Origin: Multivorans sp965232105
GTDB lineage: Bacteria; Acidobacteriota; Thermoanaerobaculia; Multivoradales; Multivoraceae
DNA length: 64,000 nt
Direction: 5' to 3'
Assembly: GCA_965232105.1 (NCBI GenBank)
Contig: OZ246956.1
Span: 3,844,001-3,908,000, forward strand
How positions within the stretch are numbered: position 1 is the first letter of the stretch; each line of letters begins with the position of its first letter. Positions 54,781-64,000 of the stretch are shown here, piece after piece. The notes beneath the pieces are model-generated. The model ran no database searches, was not told where the DNA came from, and saw nothing but the letters and a program-made list of their open reading frames with translations. The position numbers were made by a program, and so were the translations under genes.

Positions 54781-54819
54781 GACGCAGTTCATAGACGCAG
54801 TTCGCAGACGCAACTGTAC
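54781..54819. repeat. Three 13-bp tandem repeats (GACGCA...)
   Basis: Units start at 54781, 54794 and 54807: gacgcagttcata, gacgcagttcgca and gacgcaactgtac. The period is 13 bp. They lie between the divergent acyltransferase gene and the palindrome at 54850, so they are in a regulatory position. Confidence 0.6.
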
Positions 54820-54849
54820 GCCACCGGAGACCCCGGGCATCGCCCCAAC

Positions 54850-54867
54850 CGTCCGACCGGTCGGACG
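54850..54867. promoter_or_regulatory. 18-bp perfect palindrome, probable operator
   Basis: CGTCCGACCGGTCGGACG is a perfect 18-bp palindrome ending one base before the -35 box at 54869. Such a placement suits a dimeric transcription factor acting as activator or repressor. The next base pair (54849/54868) does not match, so 18 bp is the full extent. No regulator gene is adjacent. Confidence 0.6.
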
Positions 54868-54868
54868 C

Positions 54869-54897
54869 TTGACAACTCCTTTCCCCGGCCCTAGCGT
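54869..54897 (+). promoter_or_regulatory. Promoter of the 29-codon ORF
   Basis: A consensus -35, TTGACA (54869-54874), is followed 17 bp later by TAGCGT (54892-54897), a weak -10. The strong -35 with weak -10 next to a palindrome suggests a regulated promoter. Transcription would start near 54904, about 24 nt before the ATG. Confidence 0.55.
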
Positions 54898-54927
54898 CTC
54901 CTCATCGATGCAATGGAAGGAGGCGCC

Positions 54928-55017
54928 ATGACACCGCCGGGCCATCTCCAGCCCCCGGCCCACCTGAGCCGAAGCGCCCAGGATGCGAAGCCGGGGGCCG
55001 CCAAGTCCGCAGCCTGA
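54928..55017 (+). CDS. Candidate 29-residue peptide gene
   Basis: The ORF runs from ATG 54928 to TGA 55015-55017 and encodes a short Pro/Ala/His/Ser peptide beginning MTPPGHLQPPAHLSRSA. The ribosome site AAGGAGG (54917-54923), 4 nt before the ATG, is one of the strongest in the window. It has its own promoter, an upstream palindrome and a downstream hairpin. There is no membrane segment or signal. It could be a functional small protein or a leader peptide; I recognise no homologue. Confidence 0.5.
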   Translation: MTPPGHLQPPAHLSRSAQDAKPGAAKSAA

Positions 55018-55186
55018 GTGGACGAACGACATCCGGCCGCTTGACCGTCACCCGAATCGCCCGAGCATCTCAGTCGGATCACTGATCTGAACCGGATCGC
55101 GACGAGGCCAACCGGGACGAGTCAAGGCCCAGCGGGCGCCGAACGCCCACAGCGAAAACGCATCCATCCAGGCTTTGGACACCTCC

Positions 55187-55214
55187 GAGAGCGCAGGTTG
55201 ACACCTGCGCTCTC
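55187..55214 (+). terminator. 11-bp perfect stem-loop
   Basis: GAGAGCGCAGG (55187-55197) and CCTGCGCTCTC (55204-55214) pair perfectly around the loop TTGACA. The position, after the 29-codon ORF and about 100 bp before comM, suits a terminator or attenuator. No T-run follows. The TTGACA in the loop is not followed by a -10 box. Confidence 0.5.
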
Positions 55215-55314
55215 GCTGCGTTCAGGCGTTGCGAACGCGCTGCAACCGGCCGCAGCCGCGTCCCCTTCCGGTGCCGGATCGAGCTTCCCGGAGGTGATTT
55301 GCGTCTAAGTCAAT

Positions 55315-56832
55315 GTGATTGCCTACATGAGTTCCGCGACCCCCTGGGGCATCGAGGCGCGAGAGGTCCAGGTGGAGGTCGGGGCCGACTTCGGCCTGCC
55401 CGCGATGCAGTTGATCGGGCTGCCGGACACCGCCGTGCGCGAAAGCCGCGACCGGGTCCGTTCCGCGATCCGCAACAGCGGCTACGACCTGAAGAACCGC
55501 AACGTGGTGATCAATCTCGCCCCGGCCGACCTGAAGAAGGAAGGCAATCAGCTCGACCTGGCGATCGCCCTCGGCCTCCTCACCGCCCACCGCGAGCTGA
55601 CCACCGATTCGCTTGAAGGCCGCATGGCCTGCGGCGAACTGGGCCTGGACGGCGAGGTACGTCCCATCCGGGGCGCCCTTCAGGTCGCCGAGTTGGCAGG
55701 CCGGCTCGGCATCCGCGAACTTCTGCTCCCGGCCGCCAACAGCCGCCAGGCGGCGGCGCTTTCCGGGACCCCGGTGATTCCGATCACGCACCTCCGCGAG
55801 GCGATCCAGCACCTGAGCGGCGACCTGGCCATCGCCCCGGCCACCCCGCTGCCGCGTGCCCGGGCGAACGGCTCGATTCCGGACTTCTCCGATGTCCGGG
55901 GCCAGGAAACCGCCAAACGAGCGCTCGAAGTCGCGGCCGCCGGGGGCCACAACGTCCTCTTCATGGGGCCGCCGGGCACCGGCAAGACGATGCTCGCTCG
56001 CCGGTTGCCGGGCATCCTGCCTCCACTCGGTGAAACGGAAGCGATTACCGTGACCAAGATTCACTCGCTGTCGGGCTCCGCGCGCGGCAACGCACTGCTG
56101 TGGACACGCCCTTTCCGCAGCCCGCACGCCGGGGTTTCGTCGTCCGGATTGATCGGGGGCGGCTCCATGCCGCGCCCCGGAGAGATCAGCCTCGCCCACG
56201 GCGGCGTGCTGTTCCTCGACGAACTGCCCGAGTTCCGGCGCGACGCGCTGGAAGCGCTGCGCCAGCCGCTCGAGGACGGCGTCGTCACCGTCGTCAGGGC
56301 TCAGGCCCGGCTCACCTTTCCTGCCCGCTTCACCCTGATCGCCGCCTGCAACCCCTGCCGTTGCGGCCATCTTGGAGATCCTCGCGCGGAATGCGTCTGT
56401 ACCACCCGGGACATCGACCGCTACCGCCGTCAGCTCTCGGGACCTCTGCTCGACCGCATCGATCTCCACGTCGAGATGCCGGTGCCCAGTCTGGAGGAAC
56501 TCAAGGGCCCGGCATGTGAAACCTCCGCCTCGATCGCCGAGCGCGTGGCGGCCGCCAGACGCACCCAGGCCTCCCGGTTCCCAACCGGACATCCGACTCC
56601 GTTGAACAGCGCGATGGCCCGACGGGAACTCGATCGGTACTGCCGACCGACGGCCGCCGCGCAAAGCCTCATCGACGCCGCGTTCGAGCGCCTGGCCATG
56701 TCCGCGCGGGCTCTGACCCGTGCGCTCAAGGTCGCTCGCACGATCGCCGACCTGGACGAGTCCCCCAAGGTCGACGTCACCCACGTTGCGGAGGCGATCC
56801 AGTACCGACCTCTGGATCGCAGCGGACCGTGA
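55315..56832 (+). CDS. comM: ComM/YifB-type Mg-chelatase-like AAA+ protein
   Basis: 505 residues. The N-terminal ATWGIEA-like start (SSATPWGIEAREVQVEV) and GLPDTAVRESRDRVRSAI are the YifB/ComM signature. Walker A is GPPGTGKTMLARRLPGILP; HAGVSSSGLIGGG, LFLDELPEF and CNPCRCGH (zinc-like Cys cluster) follow. ComM is a helicase that promotes branch migration during natural transformation. The GTG start at 55315 fits the conserved N-terminus, although the best ribosome site (55290-55298) is about 16 nt upstream. Confidence 0.9.
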   Translation: MIAYMSSATPWGIEAREVQVEVGADFGLPAMQLIGLPDTAVRESRDRVRSAIRNSGYDLKNRNVVINLAPADLKKEGNQLDLAIALGLLTAHRELTTDSLEGRMACGELGLDGEVRPIRGALQVAELAGRLGIRELLLPAANSRQAAALSGTPVIPITHLREAIQHLSGDLAIAPATPLPRARANGSIPDFSDVRGQETAKRALEVAAAGGHNVLFMGPPGTGKTMLARRLPGILPPLGETEAITVTKIHSLSGSARGNALLWTRPFRSPHAGVSSSGLIGGGSMPRPGEISLAHGGVLFLDELPEFRRDALEALRQPLEDGVVTVVRAQARLTFPARFTLIAACNPCRCGHLGDPRAECVCTTRDIDRYRRQLSGPLLDRIDLHVEMPVPSLEELKGPACETSASIAERVAAARRTQASRFPTGHPTPLNSAMARRELDRYCRPTAAAQSLIDAAFERLAMSARALTRALKVARTIADLDESPKVDVTHVAEAIQYRPLDRSGP

Positions 56833-56967
56833 CGTCGAAGCAGAAGGCGGCCGGGCGGGGCTCTCCCCTCCGCCCCGTCCGGCCGCCCACTTACGACCGC
56901 AGGCGTTTGCTGCTAGAGTCACTCCGTCGATCCGGTACTCTTCGCCGCCCTCGGGAGAATCGGTTTG

Positions 56968-56996
56968 TTGACACCGATCCGCGCAAGACGGACAAT
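56968..56996 (+). promoter_or_regulatory. Promoter upstream of the M23 peptidase and secA
   Basis: TTGACA (56968-56973) is separated by 17 bp from GACAAT (56991-56996). The -35 overlaps a small inverted repeat (ATCGGT ... ACCGAT, 56959-56978). Transcription would start near 57003, about 70 nt before the peptidase ATG. Confidence 0.55.
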
Positions 56997-57072
56997 ATTC
57001 GGGTTCTTCTATACATCGCGCCCCGGCGACTGACGCCCGCAGCGACTCAGCCCCACACAGGCTCCTTTCAGC

Positions 57073-57960
57073 ATGCGATCCAGGTTTCACACGATTGTCT
57101 TCGTCCCGCATTCCCAGAAGCGGACCCGACAGTTCCGTGTCAGCAGTCGCTGGTTGACGGCGGTCGCGGCCGCGACCGCCCTCGTCCTGGGGTTGGTCGG
57201 CTGGGTCACCGTCACCCAGATGCGGTCGGCGGCGGAACTCCGCGACCTTGCGCGCATCGAGCGCGAAAACGAGCAGCTGCGTCGTGCGAGCGACACCTTC
57301 GAAACCAGCATCTCCCGCCTGCAGCGAGCGCTGACCGACGCCGAGGACCGCACCCGCGACCTTGCGATCGTCGCCGGTCTCGAGCAGATGGTGGGTGGCG
57401 AACCGGAGACTCGTCCATCCGAAACCGGCGCCGGCGGCGGCTACTCGAGCCCCGCGGTTCCCAGCAGTCACGACCTGTCGCTGCTCGAAGCCCGAGCCTC
57501 CCGGCTCGACGGCCAGCTCGACGAGGTGAAGGGGGCCGTCGAGGATCGTCTCCTCCTGCTCCGTTCCACGCCCATGATCTCGCCCGTGCGTGGCGTGATC
57601 AACAGCGGTTTCGGTTTCCGCCGCGATCCGATCACCGGTCAGCGTGCCCACCACGACGGCATCGACATCTCGGCAGACCGCGGTCAGCCGGTCTTCGCGA
57701 CGGCCGACGGCATCGTCGTGCGCGCCGCGAGGGCGGGCAACCTGGGCCGCGCCGTCTACATGGTCCACCGCTTCGGCTACGAAACGCGCTTCGGCCATCT
57801 GTCGAAAATCCTGGTCGAAGAGGGCCAGGAAGTGCGGCGCGGCGACACGCTGGGCTGGGTCGGCAACTCCGGGCGAGCGACCGGCTACCACCTGCACTAC
57901 GAAGTCCGTCGCGGCGGCGACACGCGCGACCCCTTCGAGTTCATGCGAGACCAGGGATAG
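57073..57960 (+). CDS. M23-family peptidase (LytM-like), membrane anchored
   Basis: 295 residues. A basic start and membrane helix (27-48) precede a coiled coil (about 55-100) and a Gly/Ser linker. The M23 domain has SGFGFRRDPITGQRAHHDGIDI with zinc ligands His and Asp, FGHLSKI, and the closing HLHYEV. Such proteins cut peptidoglycan cross-links or, if a residue is lost, activate amidases; all zinc ligands seem intact here. The gene precedes secA. Confidence 0.9.
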   Translation: MRSRFHTIVFVPHSQKRTRQFRVSSRWLTAVAAATALVLGLVGWVTVTQMRSAAELRDLARIERENEQLRRASDTFETSISRLQRALTDAEDRTRDLAIVAGLEQMVGGEPETRPSETGAGGGYSSPAVPSSHDLSLLEARASRLDGQLDEVKGAVEDRLLLLRSTPMISPVRGVINSGFGFRRDPITGQRAHHDGIDISADRGQPVFATADGIVVRAARAGNLGRAVYMVHRFGYETRFGHLSKILVEEGQEVRRGDTLGWVGNSGRATGYHLHYEVRRGGDTRDPFEFMRDQG

Positions 57961-57982
57961 CGGCAGCACCGCGACGGCGGAC

Positions 57983-58098
57983 GTGTCGCGCCCCGGGGAA
58001 CTCACACACGGCGCATCGTCGCTGCGAATCGGCATGATGTTCGGGCTCGCCGCGTCCGGACTCGCCGCGGTCGCGCGCCTTCCCACGGAAACGAGTCG

Positions 58099-58102
<4 letters not shown>
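57983..58102 (+). CDS. Candidate 39-codon ORF coupled to secA
   Basis: GTG 57983 opens a 39-residue ORF whose stop overlaps the secA start as ATGA. The peptide has a hydrophobic stretch (IGMMFGLAASGLAAVARLP) at about 16-34. In enterobacteria the secretion monitor secM precedes secA; this ORF has the same position but is far shorter and shows no known arrest motif. There is no strong ribosome site, and ATG 58034 or 58037 are alternative starts. It may simply be a chance frame. Confidence 0.3.
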
Positions 58103-60933
<2,831 letters not shown>

Positions 60934-61006
60934 AAGCCGGCACGAACGTCCAGGAAGCCGCACGGTAGCGGCGCCGGGAACAGCCCCCCGCCGACCAGGC
61001 GTACGG

Positions 61007-62536
61007 AGCCTAGTCCCATACAGAGATGAGCCTGAACGGGGGTCTCATCGGCAGTGATGCCGAGAGGTGTGTGGGGTGTTGTTTCAGGTCTGCTGATTGG
61101 AGCGAAGCGGAGATCAGCACCAGGGACCAACGGTAGCGCGGGGACGGCGAGGCCGCGGCCAGGTGCAGTGAGAGAGATGGGTGAGCTGCTCATGCGACGG
61201 TTGCATCGCGGCGTCGGATTTCGGCGAAGAGGGCGACCAGCGCCTCGTTGACGGTGCCCGCCGCGGCGAGGTCGTCGCGCGCCAGGGCCTCTTGGTCGAG
61301 CTGCTCGAAGGTGACGCCAGGCCGCAGGCTGAGGGCAGCTTGGTCGAGCGACTTCAGCTTGAGGTAGGGCGTGGTGACCTTGTCGAAGGGGTAGGTCTTG
61401 CGCTTCTTGCCCTTGGCGTCCTTGATCTCGACGGGGAAGTGGCAGGGGCGGTGGTAGTTGAGGTAGGGAGCGAGGATGTCGCGCAGGAAGTCGTTGACGA
61501 GGGCGGCGTGATGGCGGGGAATGTGGTCGTAGCCGAGGTAGCGCCGCACCACCGAGGCATTCTTGCTCTCGACCAGGGCGTTGTCGTTGCAGCGTCTCGG
61601 GCGGGACTTGGTGAACTCCTCGATGTGCAGCTTGCGCAGCATCGCGGCCACCTGGTGGTTGATGTACTCGGAGCCGTTGTCGGCGTGGAAACCCAGGACG
61701 ACGAAGGGGAAGGCTTCGATCAACCCCTGAAGCGCCGGAACCAGGAACCGCTCCGAAATGCCCTCCACAGCGGCCACGAACTCGTACTGCGTGACCTCGT
61801 CCACGAGGTTGATCTCGTACAGACCCTTCTCCCCGTCGAGGTCGCCCTGATGAACCGAGTCCACTCGCAGAAAGCCCGCCCGCCCGGCCGGATGGGGCTT
61901 CCGCCGCTCTCCGATGCTCACCTGCGTCGCCCGGGTCCTGGTCACCGTCAGCCGCCGCCGGCGGTAGGTCACCGACTGGCGAAGACGGTACAGATGGCTG
62001 TTGGAGAGTCCCGCCAAACGCTCGAACCGCGGATCGCCGAAGACGTCGTACTGGCGCTGCATCATGCGTCGAGTCACCGCGCCGCACAGGCCGCCGAGGG
62101 TCTCGTCCACCTCCGCCAGCAGACCGATGTCCGCCTTCGAGTAGCGCCGGGAAAACGGACGTGACGGGCCCCGGCGCCGGTCCTCGATGCGCCCGGTCTC
62201 CCGGTACTGGGAGATCAGCCGCGACACCTGCGCCCGGCTGAAACCCGTCACCTTGATCAGAAACCGCCGGATCAGACCCTTGTCGGGCCTCGATAGCCGA
62301 ACGTAACGAAAACGGACCAGAACCCGTCGCGCGAAGCCGTAGGCGTCGGCGCGATCCACGAATCGGAAGTCGACCGGCGCGCTGCCGGCCATGAAGTCCC
62401 GGACCTCGTCCAGGCTGCGAAGCCGCTCGATGTCGAGTTGCAAGATCATCCTCCAATGATCCCCAACACCCGCTCAGGCTCATCTCTCGTGGGACTGACA
62501 TCAAGCCTCCAGGCTCACCTCACGTGGGACAAGGCT
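61007..62536 (-). mobile_element. Insertion sequence, copy 2 (1530 bp, no target duplication)
   Basis: All stretches compared match copy 1 at 19250-20779 base for base (offset 41757), including the terminal repeats and the inner right-end repeat. Unlike copy 1, the flanks differ: tacgg on the left and ccttc on the right. The missing duplication suggests recombination between IS copies or a deletion at one edge after insertion. The element ends 24 bp before guaB. Confidence 0.88.
61190..62449 (-). CDS. DDE integrase-core transposase of IS copy 2
   Basis: 419 residues, identical in sequence to the transposase of copy 1 (19433-20692), with the DDE triad in LRVDSVHQG, FHADNGSEYIN and NDNALVESKN. 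Complete identity of two copies 42 kb apart implies recent transposition or gene conversion. It is transcribed away from guaB, towards secA. Confidence 0.9.
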   Translation of the reverse strand: MILQLDIERLRSLDEVRDFMAGSAPVDFRFVDRADAYGFARRVLVRFRYVRLSRPDKGLIRRFLIKVTGFSRAQVSRLISQYRETGRIEDRRRGPSRPFSRRYSKADIGLLAEVDETLGGLCGAVTRRMMQRQYDVFGDPRFERLAGLSNSHLYRLRQSVTYRRRRLTVTRTRATQVSIGERRKPHPAGRAGFLRVDSVHQGDLDGEKGLYEINLVDEVTQYEFVAAVEGISERFLVPALQGLIEAFPFVVLGFHADNGSEYINHQVAAMLRKLHIEEFTKSRPRRCNDNALVESKNASVVRRYLGYDHIPRHHAALVNDFLRDILAPYLNYHRPCHFPVEIKDAKGKKRKTYPFDKVTTPYLKLKSLDQAALSLRPGVTFEQLDQEALARDDLAAAGTVNEALVALFAEIRRRDATVA

Positions 62537-62560
62537 CCTTCCCAGTTGATAGCGTTCGGC

Positions 62561-64000
62561 ATGGAAACGCCGGACTCCGGGGGTGACGCCCCCGCACTTG
62601 CCCTTACCTTCGACGACGTCCTTCTGGCGCCGGGTCTGTCGGAGGTACACCCGAACGAGGTCCGCCTCGACACCCGCATCACGCGCGGGATCGAGCTGAA
62701 CATCCCGTTGATCTCGGCCGCGATGGACACCGTGACCGAGGCCGAGTTGGCGATTGCCCTGGCTCAGGAGGGCGGCATCGGGGTAGTCCACAAGAACCTG
62801 ACGATCGACGACCAGGCCACCGAGGTTGATCGTGTCAAACGTTCGGAGGCCGGCATGATCGTCAATCCGATCACGATCCGGCCCGAGCAGCGCATTCGCG
62901 AGGCGCTCGACCTGATGGCCCGCTACAAGATCTCCGGCGTCCCGGTGACCGACCGCGACGGCCACCTGGTCGGCATCCTGACCAACCGCGACCTGCGGTT
63001 CGAGACGAACCTGGGCCTGCCCGTGTCCGACCTGATGACCCACGAGAACCTCGTCACGGTTCCGGAGGGAACGACCCTCGAACAGGCCAAGGCCCAGCTT
63101 CACCGCCACCGGATCGAGAAACTCCTCGTCGTGGACGACGAAGGCAACCTGAAGGGCCTGATCACGGTCAAGGACATCCAGAAGATGATGCAGTACCCGA
63201 TCGCCTGCAAGGACGACCTGGGTCGTCTCCGCGTGGCGGCGGCGGTCGGGACAGCAGGCGACTACCTGGAACGGGCGCGCGCGCTGGCGGCGGCCCAGGC
63301 CGATGTCCTCGTCGTGGACTCCTCCCACGCCCACAGCCGCGGCGTCCTCGAGGCGACCGCCCGGATCCGCCAGGCGCTGCCCGACGCTCAACTCCTCGTC
63401 GGCAACGTGGCGACGGCCGAGGGCGCACGATCGCTCGCCGAGCGCGGCGCGGACGGAATCAAGGTCGGCATCGGCCCGGGGAGCATCTGCACCACACGCG
63501 TCGTCACCGGCGCCGGCATGCCCCAGGTGACGGCAATCCGCGACGCCGCCGGCGCCGCCGGCGATCTGCCCATCGTCGCCGACGGCGGTATCCGCTTCTC
63601 GGGCGACCTGACCAAGGCGCTGGCCTGCGGCGCCCACGGCGTGATGGTCGGTTCCCTGCTCGCCGGCACCGAGGAAAGCCCCGGCGAGACGATCCTCTAT
63701 CAGGGCCGCAGCTACAAGGCGTATCGCGGCATGGGCTCCCTGTCCGCGATGGCCGAAGGCAGCGCCGAGCGGTACTTCCAATCGGACGATCAGCCGCTAT
63801 CGAAGCTGGTCCCGGAGGGCATCGAGGGAATGGTCCCCCACAAGGGCAGCGTGCACCAGGTCATCGCCCAACTGACCGGCGGCCTGCGCTCCGGCATGGG
63901 CCTCTCCGGCTGCGCGAGCATCGGCGAACTGAGAACCTCCGCCCGCATGGTCCGCGTCACCGCCGCCGGCCAGAAGGAAGGCCACGCCCACGACGTGGTG
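62561..64000 (+). CDS. guaB: Inosine-5'-monophosphate dehydrogenase, C-terminus cut by window end
   Basis: 480 codons are open to the window edge; about 10 residues are expected to be missing. LTFDDVLLAPGLSEVHP begins the catalytic barrel; two CBS domains (about 95-210) interrupt it. The active-site loop GPGSICTTRVVTG holds the catalytic Cys, followed by ADGGIR and GSLLAGTEESPGE. It makes XMP for guanine nucleotide synthesis. ATG 62561 fits the family start, but no good ribosome site precedes it, and the IS ends only 24 bp upstream, so the original leader may be lost. Confidence 0.94.
   Translation, partial: METPDSGGDAPALALTFDDVLLAPGLSEVHPNEVRLDTRITRGIELNIPLISAAMDTVTEAELAIALAQEGGIGVVHKNLTIDDQATEVDRVKRSEAGMIVNPITIRPEQRIREALDLMARYKISGVPVTDRDGHLVGILTNRDLRFETNLGLPVSDLMTHENLVTVPEGTTLEQAKAQLHRHRIEKLLVVDDEGNLKGLITVKDIQKMMQYPIACKDDLGRLRVAAAVGTAGDYLERARALAAAQADVLVVDSSHAHSRGVLEATARIRQALPDAQLLVGNVATAEGARSLAERGADGIKVGIGPGSICTTRVVTGAGMPQVTAIRDAAGAAGDLPIVADGGIRFSGDLTKALACGAHGVMVGSLLAGTEESPGETILYQGRSYKAYRGMGSLSAMAEGSAERYFQSDDQPLSKLVPEGIEGMVPHKGSVHQVIAQLTGGLRSGMGLSGCASIGELRTSARMVRVTAAGQKEGHAHDVV

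Noticed and set aside
55198..55226. TTGACA at 55198 as a comM promoter
   Set aside because: No -10 hexamer is found 16-18 bp downstream (the 17-bp position reads ttcagg), so the hairpin explanation is preferred.
62501..63781. 426-codon minus frame at the right end
   Set aside because: It is antisense to guaB, whose catalytic and CBS motifs are clear on the plus strand.

Overview
The window is GC-rich, densely packed bacterial chromosome. Almost all of it is core housekeeping and cell-envelope genes, often joined by 4-base start/stop overlaps and frequently using GTG or TTG starts. Lipid A synthesis (lpxB), an HtrA protease with a membrane anchor, sigma-54 control and long glycosyltransferase operons point to a Gram-negative, diderm organism. 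The gene mix (a small membrane protein resembling DUF6677 next to lpxB, a fused 2-phosphoglycerate kinase/archaeal-type phosphoglycerate mutase, and a Ser/Thr-kinase-like membrane protein) suggests Acidobacteriota or a related lineage. That placement is inference; no rRNA gene is present to confirm it.

Layout. 1-530: 3' end of an IS1380-type element. 585-4260 (+): a small secreted Gly-rich protein behind a hairpin-masked ribosome site, an NqrM-like small membrane protein, the kinase/mutase fusion and a SpoU methyltransferase. 4318-11940 (-): htrA, an orphan NtrC-type regulator, a B12-binding protein, valS, birA and a hypothetical gene, probably one transcript. 12399-23802 (+): the classical rimP-nusA-infB-rbfA-nrnA-truB-rpsO-pnp translation/RNA operon, with an intact IS between truB and rpsO. 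23855-31254: larC, radC, speB, two sodium-coupled transporters and a threonine synthase. 31401-36260 (+): a membrane pseudokinase, two glycosyltransferases and a CPBP protein. 36334-45389 (-): rpsA, HU/IHF, two small membrane proteins, lpxB, yicC, gmk, rpoZ, coaBC, udg and a cysteine synthase, read from a strong promoter at 45532-45560. 45664-54770 (-): a PlsC-like acyltransferase, a twice-repeated pair (small helical protein plus GT4 glycosyltransferase), two further glycosyltransferases, thyA, folA and queG. 54850-60933 (+): a tiny transcription unit for a 29-residue peptide, then comM, an M23 peptidase and secA. 61007-62536: a second, identical IS copy. 62561-end: guaB, cut by the window edge.

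How it fits together. The two long minus-strand operons mix nucleotide and cofactor synthesis with glycolipid or surface-glycan assembly. The plus-strand operon is the standard transcription-translation-RNA decay block.

The most unusual items are: the compact unit at 54850-55214 (18-bp perfect palindrome, consensus -35, strong ribosome site, 29-codon ORF, hairpin); the duplicated small-protein/GT4 module with a shared C-terminal motif that I do not recognise; the enzyme fusion at 1549-3741; the RBS-masking repeat at 551-584; the pseudokinase at 31401-33224; and the second IS copy, which lacks a target duplication and lies only 24 bp from guaB. I saw no CRISPR array, rRNA or tRNA gene.
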